A stretch of DNA of 64,000 nt. Source: Dichetophora obliterata (Eukaryota; Arthropoda; Insecta; Diptera; Sciomyzidae). Shown here piece after piece: positions 56,877 through 64,000 of the stretch. The translations under genes and the position numbers were made by a program. Positions within the stretch are counted from its first letter, which is position 1. Each line of letters opens with the position of its first letter. The notes beneath the pieces were generated by a model that was not told the origin of the DNA, made no database searches, and saw only the letters and a program-made list of their open reading frames with translations. The DNA lies in NCBI GenBank assembly GCA_963920525.1, contig OY986437.1, positions 91,910,213 through 91,974,212 on the forward strand, read 5' to 3'.

Positions 56877-57285
56877 TTGGATGTTATTATAAATTTAGGC
56901 TATTTTGGTCACTTTTTTTATACAAAAAATATAATCTAAAAAATATTTTTCATAGTTTACCCAACGTTTCGGAAGCGGCTATCTTCCTTCATCAGGGGTG
57001 TTTTTGTATGTTTTTTGTTAATTACTAAAGTAAATTTTTGTTAGTTAAAAGTGTTGAATGTTGTCCAAGGAAGAGTGCAATAATTTGTAATGTAACGGTA
57101 ATCTAAATGTAAATATCTTATTGTTTTTATGTTTATTTTATAAGAAAACTAATTGTGACTTTTTTCGTAGAAAAATAAAATCAAAAACACCCCTGATGAA
57201 ACTATGAAAAATATTTTTTAGATTATATTTTTTGTATAAACAAAGTGACCAAAATAGCCCAAATTTATAATAACATCTAAAAATA
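56877..57285. repeat. Penelope-like inverted repeat
   Basis: About 80 bp at 56877-56957 (TTATTATAAATTTAGGCTAT.., ATAATCTAAAAAATATTTTT) is complementary to 57200-57285 with only a few mismatches. The left copy is joined to a hammerhead-like motif; the right copy has only AACACCCCTGATGAA before the shared arm, as if the rest were deleted. Inverted terminal repeats and hammerheads together are typical of Penelope-like elements. Confidence 0.6.
56959..57000 (-). ncRNA. Hammerhead-ribozyme-like motif
   Basis: The minus strand reads ACCC-CTGATGA, then GGAAG-loop-CTTCC, then GAAAC-GTT-GGGT. The CUGAUGA and GAAAC core boxes are exact, stem II is a perfect GGAAG/CUUCC hairpin, stem I has 4 bp (ACCC/GGGU), and stem III would be the minimal palindromic ACGU form seen in retroelement hammerheads that act as dimers. 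Activity is not shown. Confidence 0.6.
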
Positions 57286-58549
57286 TTTATTTTTTAGTAA
57301 GCAGTGAGAACTAAACTTGCACCATTTAGATCGAGAGTTCTACACACTAAACACTACTCCAAAACTCTTTGTATCATGATGTGATTCATTCAGTACTAAG
57401 TATTAACTGAAACTATGTTGGAGTAGATGCCATTAATTTATTTAAGGGATTGTGCATTAGCTATCCTACATATTCTATTGTGAATGCGTAAAGCTATAAA
57501 GCTATAATGATACAATTATTGATCAAATACTACGTTTTCATGGCGAGTTAAGTCGGGGTTGACTCGGGATTAACTTCCCATGGAAACGCGAGCTGAGTTC
57601 AATTTCGTTAAAACGTAATAAAAAGCATTGTTTATTAGCTATGCAAACAACAAAAGTAGCAATGTTCCATTGAACAGGTGGAAAATTATCACAACATGCT
57701 AATTGTTTTAGGTGTAGATTTTAATTCGAAGGCACTTAATGTTCATAGGCACTTAAAACAAGGCCTGTGGTTTAGCGCTCGAAAATTTAAGGTGTTTTTA
57801 GGTTTTTTTTAAAAAGTTAACTAATTGAACAACGATATTTAAACTTTTATATGAAAGCAGCTATAGCTAGCACTAGAAAAAAGATATGCAAAATTGACAG
57901 AATGACGCGCTTTTGAAAATTAAGTTTTTCAAAGAGCTTGTTTTTTACCGGTTATTAAGTATACGATGTTTTTTAAATAAAACTTTGATTCTAGCTCCAG
58001 CGATAGCCACTGATGTTATGAATAGCATATTGAAATTTCAGATGATTCGGCTGAATAGTTTTTGTTTCTTCTACAAGAACATGCCGAAAAAAGTAGTTTC
58101 GCGATAAATGACTATAAAGAGAATGAATGTAGGCGAAACACTGTGGCTCGACACCTACTAAAACGGCTGTAGTAGTGAAAATAACTTCAGAAAGACTATA
58201 CTTTTGAAATATAAAAAAAATCAATTTCATAATTATTCTAGGCCTTCACCAATGTTATTTTGATAAATATAATTTGCGAATGATAAGCGATCCAAATATT
58301 TGCACAACACGATTAGAACAACTATTGATGCAATATTTGCTAGAAATATCGATGACATTACATCTATATAATATACGTTTGATATTTTAGATATAAAAAA
58401 CCAATAACTTCATTAACATTTACAAAGATAATTCAAAATTTGTGTAAAATAATAATGTAAGGTATTAACATTTACTGGTGGGATTATTATTTTTTTTTAG
58501 TTAACAATATAGTATTTAAAATTTTTCAATTTAAAATTTTTTTATTCAA

Positions 58550-59060
58550 AAAACCATTTAATTATCTCTCGTGTGTCCAGCGACGCATTTGTTTTTTATT
58601 TTATTTTCTTCATCTTCATCCAAATCGGTGTCGCAATGTTTGCATGTGAATTACGATCGCTTTCTCATGTTGGCCCACTTCAAGTGAACAGGCCGGCCAT
58701 TTTTGCTGTACTCGATGGTGATTTTGGGGGTCAGTTCTTGAGACAAAATAAAGCAAAAAATGGTGCAAATATTAATATCTTCACCAGATGGTTTTTATGC
58801 TTCTTTTGCCTTGCTACACTTGGCTGGTGCTTGTTGTGCCTTCTTCGGTGCTGCTTTTTCTGGCGGTTCTGACATTTCTGCTGCTTTTTCTGCTTAGGAT
58901 TATCCATTTAGGCTGAAAAAGTCAGCTCGCATCTCTCCATTGCCTTTCGGCCACGTTTCAATGGTTTCTTTGAGGTGGCTGCTTGTAATAGTCCAATTTT
59001 GTTGAGAAGTCATAAAACCTGGTGCTTCCTGACGATATTCGATAGTTCTAGTATAAATAT
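58550..59060 (-). pseudogene. Coding debris inside the 56322-59477 element
   Basis: Minus-strand frames read YRQEAPGFMTSQQNWTITSS, HLKETIETWPKGNGEMRADF (ending in a stop), then MSEPPEKAAPKKAQQAPAKC, and later KITIEYSKNGRPVHLKWANM followed by CKHC..C..H, a possible zinc finger. Stops and frameshifts separate them. It may be the element's own protein or a captured host fragment; I recognise no family. Confidence 0.45.
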
Positions 59061-59743
59061 ACTACGAAAAATGGATAGTTCATAACCCAGCTACCACAGT
59101 GGTTCACAAACCAGCCAAGACATTTTTTTGAAAACATCAAAAACAACGACATTTCCAATCATAATACGACATAACCAAATATTGGATCATAAAAGAATCA
59201 AAACACTAAAGAAAGATGCATTACACTCACCTTTTTGGAATAATTTAACTCACTAGGATAGCACTTTGAAAAAATCAAAAAGTGTTTGCAACAAATTTTC
59301 GAACACGTTGATCGACCTGCCGCAAGCAATACGTCTGTACACTTCGATGCAACTGCAAAAATTGAATCATGTCAAATGACAAACTTGACAGTTGAAAAAT
59401 TGGTGATATGTTAATAAGGAAAAGAAAAATAAGTACCTACTACCCAGCCACTGGGTTCACTACCCAGCCCTTTCCCCTACTACCGGCGAGAGCCATTAGC
59501 GTGTAGAAAAACGTATTACAATTTTAGCTGAATCGGCTTAAAAGAATTTTAAAACACTCAGGCTGATCAAAAAAACGTCGTTTCGATAAAAACTAAAATA
59601 TTAAAGTTTTAATAATAAGCAACGAACAATTGTGCGGCGCTCTCGACTATGTGCTATAACTTCGTTAGTATACTCTTAATATATTGTACTTTCAAAATAC
59701 ATAAAAAACAATCGATTTGTTGAAACTCGAACACTAGACTTCA

Positions 59744-60112
59744 TCCCTAAAGGTTTGTAGCTCAGAGTCAAAAATTAATCAAGATATTTACTCATTTTTA
59801 TGGTGATATCTCTCCAACCATTAGAATTTTCACTTAAGTAAAGTCAGCATAGGTTGCAAATAAAAAATTAGTTCCACATGGCGTATGAGTGATGTGAAAT
59901 TATTTCGAAGCATTGAAATCGGCCGAGAAATATGTGACTTGCCAAAGTTTTCGAGACAATTTCAAAAGATTTTTTCATATTTATTTGTTCAGCAAAGTTG
60001 TTGGCTAAAAAACCAAAGTGAAAATCCTTATGATTCCAGAGTTATCAACATGAAAATGAGTGCAATTAATCTTGAGTAATTTTTGATTCTGAGCTATAAA
60101 TCTTAAAAAAAA
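59744..60112. repeat. Foldback with about 95-bp arms
   Basis: TAGCTCAGAGTCAAAAATTA at about 59758 pairs with TTTTTGATTCTGAGCTATAA at about 60090. Arms 59744-59835 and 60015-60112 match with roughly 80% identity by eye. The 64-codon ORF at 59885 lies across it and is not credible. Confidence 0.65.
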
Positions 60113-60779
60113 TTCTCTAAAGTGTTCGGTAAAGTGGCAAAACGAATGCCCTCACGATATTGCTCATACAGTCAATATTAATTTTACACTGCTGCCTAGT
60201 TTCTTTTGCTTCGCATTTTGGCGATCGAATCATTACCAATGATTTAGGTGAGTAAAACAAGTACTTTGTTTGAATTTGAAAGATTTCCATTGAATGAAAT
60301 AAAAATTAAACAAATTCGTTTGCTTTTAAGACGTTAGTTCACGAGTTAAACCCAAAAAAAGTTATGTAAAGTAATGAATTTCTTAGACCTCATTAAATTT
60401 CGTTCATGATGATGTATCTCGCAGATTTTTCCACGATTTTTTGGATTTTTTTTAACAAAAATAGAACAAAAAAATGAAGCGAAAAATTAAGTTACACCTA
60501 TATAACAAAATTACACAGACAGTCTTAACTGTTTAAATGGCTGGCAAAAGAAAAAAAAATTGAAACCTCTACCTTTTTTTAAAAAAAATAACAGGACAAA
60601 AATTTGTATAGCTATTTTTAAGCAATTTTAAGCCCGTTTTTGATGATTTAAATGAAAGTCGGACTATTTTTGCACTAACAATTCCAATCTTTTGATCCAG
60701 ATCTTATGTTTCAGCTTATTCCATTAGAAAATGCTGGTGAAGCAAAAAAAACGCCTTGTCATTTTGGGGTGATTTAATG
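60113..60779. other. AT-rich DNA
   Basis: Nothing recognised. Confidence 0.35.
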
Positions 60780-61145
60780 AGCATTGATTATAAATCCAAG
60801 TTATTCCACCTCAGATTGCATGAAACTGCATTTGGATTTACGACACATAAAACCATTGTCTTTAAAGCATATAAAACTTGCTCCGCATTTGCGGTAAGCA
60901 ATTCAACTGACGTGCCACTAAGCGGAATACCTGCAATCACATGCTCAAACACCCGTTTGAAAACTGCAGGCGCGCTTTGAAAAAGTTCCTCAAACCGAAT
61001 AAAAGGATACTTATTTATGCCATGCTGTGCATTGACCACTTTAAAATCCCCACATTTTTTAATAAGGCCATCTTGGCTTGGCACAATGACAATGGCGGCT
61101 GACCAGATGCTTAAATTAAGTGGTTTTCATAAAATCCATAACCTA

Positions 61146-61760
61146 CACGGTTCAAAATTTTGAACTAAATTTTAGTCCAGTGAAAATGTTATTGCATTTT
61201 TTTAACATTTAAAACTCTACTGTACTAAAATGTAAACCAAAAGCAATATTACAGCTTTTCTTTCAGCTTTTAGGTTTAAACTTAAGTATAAACTAAATAT
61301 AATAGCGCTCTTTTTAGCTTTTTGGTTTAAATTTAAGTACAATTCTCTATTATTTTTTGTTTGTGAAAGTTTGAAAATCTTAGTGAATTGGGACACCAAA
61401 TTGGATACGAACCCGTAAAAATTGAGTCTGGCAATGCTAATACTCAATATTAGGTGATTCGATTCATAAGTTTGTTTATTGCTTATGTAACGTAAAGTGC
61501 AATATCCCAGTGGTTAGACTTTTAAATTTACATACTGAATGTCGTGGGTTCAAATCTCACGTTGTTTTTTTTTTTCTTAAAATTTTTGTTTTTTTAAATA
61601 TTTTAAGCCAAGCCTGTACTAAATTTAAAACCAAAGCTGTATTTAAATCATACTTTATTATTTTTTTTTTCAAATACTAGATTTCAAACCACAGCTGATG
61701 TGAAATTATATGTATGTAGTACAGAAAAGTTAAAATTTTAATACAAGATTTCTAACCGTG
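61146..61760. mobile_element. 615-bp MITE with TA duplication, inside gypsy pol
   Basis: Ends CACGGTTCAAAATTTTGAAC and, complemented, CACGGTTAGAAATCTTGTAT, with TA on both sides (61144-45, 61761-62). The interior has inverted and direct copies of AGCTTTT(A/T)GGTTTAAA-type units and a tRNA-like module. No ORF. Confidence 0.82.
61500..61570 (+). repeat. tRNA-like module within the MITE
   Basis: CCCAGTGGTTAGAC (A-box like) and GTCGTGGGTTCAAATCTCAC (B box and T arm) are followed by a run of ten or more T, a Pol III terminator. The T stem GTGGG/CTCAC nearly pairs, but no acceptor stem forms. Probably a tRNA pseudogene or SINE promoter captured by the element. Confidence 0.5.
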
Positions 61761-61990
61761 TACATCTACCAGGCGCTGTGCTTCTATTGCAGTTGCATTC
61801 GATTGGGCAAAAGGTGAAGGGTGCGTTTTAAAATATTTGGGCACAGAATTTTGTCTTAGATGTAAATGTATGTTCACAGAACTACAATGTCGTAACGTGC
61901 AGCTAAACACGGCTGTGAGCTTCAGCGATAAATCTTCTTTAATGCTCAAATTTGGCGCAGAAATAGCATTCTCGTTGCAATGGTGGTTGC

Positions 61991-64000
61991 TTAACGTTTG
62001 TCACAAGTAATTAAGTTAAGCCTCAGCATTGACAGAACCTAATACTTCCTTTTTAAAACTTTGTTTTTAATTAGTATTGATGTATGCTCCATTTAAATTT
62101 TATGTCACTTACTCGTTTAAATATTTTATATCACTAAGAAGTTTCTACAATCTTAAATTAATATAATTTTTAACGGTAACAAAAACGTTTGTAGATCATC
62201 CCATTATTACTCCTAATTATAAAACAATACAAGATACATAGATACCATTTTCATAGATGTGAACATAGACATTTTACTTTATTTGCTTCATATCATCGAA
62301 TCATAATTTTTTGTTTACATTTCAAGTCATCAACACACCAGCAACTTCTCATTCCAAAACTTAATCATTTAAAATTCAACAATATTCTTTGATCGTATCT
62401 CACAAATGCATTCCAAACGCAGATATGTCGTATTCTGCCAAATGGAGGAATTTCAAATGGATTCGAACTCGCGAAGCCTATCCATTAATAGTAAACCGAT
62501 AGGAAGATAAACTAAGTTAATATCATAGGATAAAAACTATAAATGTATTGAAACTAAGCTGGAATAGCTTGAAAAAAATAAATACTTGAATGGAACAATA
62601 ATTAAATAAAAGAATAAGTATGTGTTATAGCTATATTAAGTTAACTGAAGAAAAAAAAACGATTTGAATGCAAAAAATGTAAGGTGATGTAAGAAGAAAA
62701 AAAAAATACAACCAAAATAATTCATTTTTATTTCTAGCAGTAATGTTATTAGAATTTAAGTAAAATCAAATTTAATTCTTTTAAGATAAAACAAAAATGC
62801 ATTTCAATCTTTATAAAAAGTTAGACAAAATAGCTAGTTTAAAGGATTTTTTTTTTTTTCTTAAAAAAAAGGGAAACAACACGACAAAATATCGCACACA
62901 AACAAATTTTTAACTTAACTTTATTTAAAACGTACAAAAGTTATACATTAAACAGAACAAAAAATTAATATAGGCAGCGGAAGACTTTAAAAATGTAATG
63001 AAAATAGGGAATATCTAAATGATAATGAAAATCACAGAATAATCAAAACTTTTCTTATTAAAATAGTAAACCTAAAAATCACAACAACATCACAAGATTA
63101 AGCTAATATCCAAACAAATATCCAAAAATACTTTCAAGAACATTTTCTACTGCACAGTTTATTCCATTGCCTATCGTCAGCATCGCTAAAATGAAGAAAT
63201 GCATCAAATTTATTTACTTTTCTGACAATTTTTTACTGGAAAATACTGCAACTTTACTATTTTGTTTTATTATAAAATGCATTAGGTCGCTTTTTTGAGT
63301 CTCTTTTCTATAGCCGTTATTTGTTTTTTATGATTAAACAACACCAACTGTCTCAATGATTATAACTCTTTACTTTTCCTAAATTCAGGTCCAAAATAAG
63401 CAACTTAAAAGGAAATAACTTTAAAAGTTAAATAATCAAGGTCAACATACTATTAGTTTGGAGCTCGTTTTGAATACACACTCGTTTAGAACACGCTTAG
63501 TTTTTAATATTGAGATGTCATGTTACGTTTTAATAGCATTATGTTTCAAGTGAGATAAGATAGATAGTCAATTAAATTGAATAAATTTAAAACCATGATT
63601 GCGGTTTATTACGCGATTTTCCTGTGCAAAAACGATTTAAGTGAAAACTTTAGAAATATGTCACAAAAACTGCACTACGCAGAATGTTCGTTAAGCTTAT
63701 TTGTAATAACAAAAACACCAATATTTGATATAATACTAGTACTTATTATTAGTTTTTAACAGATTTAAATTATTTTCGCTGCAAAAAAATAGTTTAAAAT
63801 TTTTTCATTTATTTTGTATTAATTAAAATTAATAAAACAAGAGAAAAGCCCATTTTACAAACTTCTGGTTTTTTGATTATTTTGGAACTGATTACTTAAA
63901 ATTGACTTCTTGAAAAACTTTAAATATGTTTCACTGTTTATGATGTTGACTAAAAAATATATTAGTATGGTGTAGATCCTCTCTTGGCTTTATCCTATAT
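61991..64000. other. AT-rich DNA at the right edge
   Basis: Apart from the candidate exon at 62423-62510, no gene, RNA gene or mobile element is recognised. Poly-T and poly-A runs occur near 62690 and 62850. Confidence 0.35.
62423..62510 (+). CDS. Candidate alternative last exon, phase-compatible with Kazrin
   Basis: After AACGCAG the phase required by exon 7, or by exon 8 spliced at 44221, gives YVVFCQMEEFQMDSNSRSLS and INSKPIGR, then TAA. An AATAAA follows within about 80 nt. A second frame from ATG 62425 is also open (MSYSAKWRNFKWIRTREAYP), so the coding signal is ambiguous. The polypyrimidine tract is weak. It could be unrelated. Confidence 0.25.

Larger units (their letters stand above)
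56322..59477. mobile_element. 3156-bp element with TA flanks and imperfect inverted ends
   Basis: Left end GGAGAAAAGGCTGGGTTGTG and complemented right end GGGGAAAGGGCTGGGTAGTG; both continue GAACC. TA flanks at 56320-21 and 59478-79. The core GCTGG(G/T)T(T/A)GTGAACC recurs just inside both ends (about 56517 and, inverted, about 59110). The interior holds a Penelope-like inverted repeat and minus-strand coding debris. The superfamily is unclear; TA would fit Tc1/mariner/pogo types. Confidence 0.65.
60780..61990 (-). pseudogene. Ty3/gypsy-like RT remnant, split by a MITE
   Basis: Upstream half on the minus strand (61990-61763): LRHCSSVNIHLHLRQNSVPK and FKTHPSPFAQSNATAIEAQR then LVDV, the stretch before the RT core. 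Downstream half (61120-60788): SIWSAAIVIVPSQDGLIKKC then GDFKVVNAQHGINKYPFIRF, RT motifs 1-2, then FKRVFEHVIAGIPLSGT, with the YLDD region lost. The two halves are contiguous once the 61146-61760 insertion is removed. Confidence 0.8.

Noticed and set aside
1..64000. CRISPR arrays, bacterial operons, ribosome-binding sites, rRNA genes
   Set aside because: Spliced gene, eukaryotic transposons and simple repeats show a nuclear eukaryotic genome; no regularly spaced repeat-spacer pattern or rRNA-like sequence seen.

Overview
This is a eukaryotic nuclear window, most likely from a higher dipteran and probably a tephritid-like fly. It is very AT-rich and has 64-78 nt introns beside multi-kilobase ones. 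GTAAGT-type donors, several mariner/Tc1 relatives and Drosophila-like codon use also fit. I assign no species.

I can support one host gene, a plus-strand orthologue of Kazrin. It has eight phase-consistent coding exons between 11003 and 44234, giving 781 codons. A coiled-coil N-terminal half (exons 1-2) is joined by a linker carrying the conserved GSISRVFAR motif (exon 4) to three SAM domains (exons 5-7). A short last exon stops at 44232-44234 and a poly(A) signal lies about 215 nt downstream. A frame-compatible alternative last exon may lie at 62423-62510.

Most of the rest is transposable-element debris and repeats, much of it nested inside the large introns.
- 1-11 kb: decayed hAT transposase, minus-strand non-LTR fragment, hAT-like MITE, and a 1158-bp hAT-type non-autonomous element with a perfect 8-bp target duplication.
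- Intron 1: full-length 1287-bp mariner with one nonsense codon, LINE tail, TATCGATA cluster.
- Intron 2: about 2.7 kb hexanucleotide array (TTATGG/TTATAG).
- Intron 3: Himar-like remnant, 2482-bp element with 8-bp duplication and a nested MITE, long foldback with a nested LINE.
- Intron 6 (12.5 kb, splits SAM3): internally deleted DD41D element, foldbacks, tRNA-like modules, transposase fragment surrounded by a recurrent 15-mer, nested 2580-bp element.
- 44-64 kb: second long hexamer array (GGTAAT/GGTAAA/GTTAAT), ACTAGT-rich inverted-repeat element, Tc1-like copy, Ty3/gypsy fragments, 150-bp and 129-bp tandem repeats, a TA-flanked element holding a Penelope-like inverted repeat with a hammerhead-ribozyme-like core, and a MITE inside a broken gypsy pol.

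The most unusual pattern is a composite repeat seen at three places: a G-rich, C-poor hexanucleotide core next to AT-rich arms of degenerate 21-24 bp units, with the arms inverted relative to each other. I do not recognise it as a described element class.
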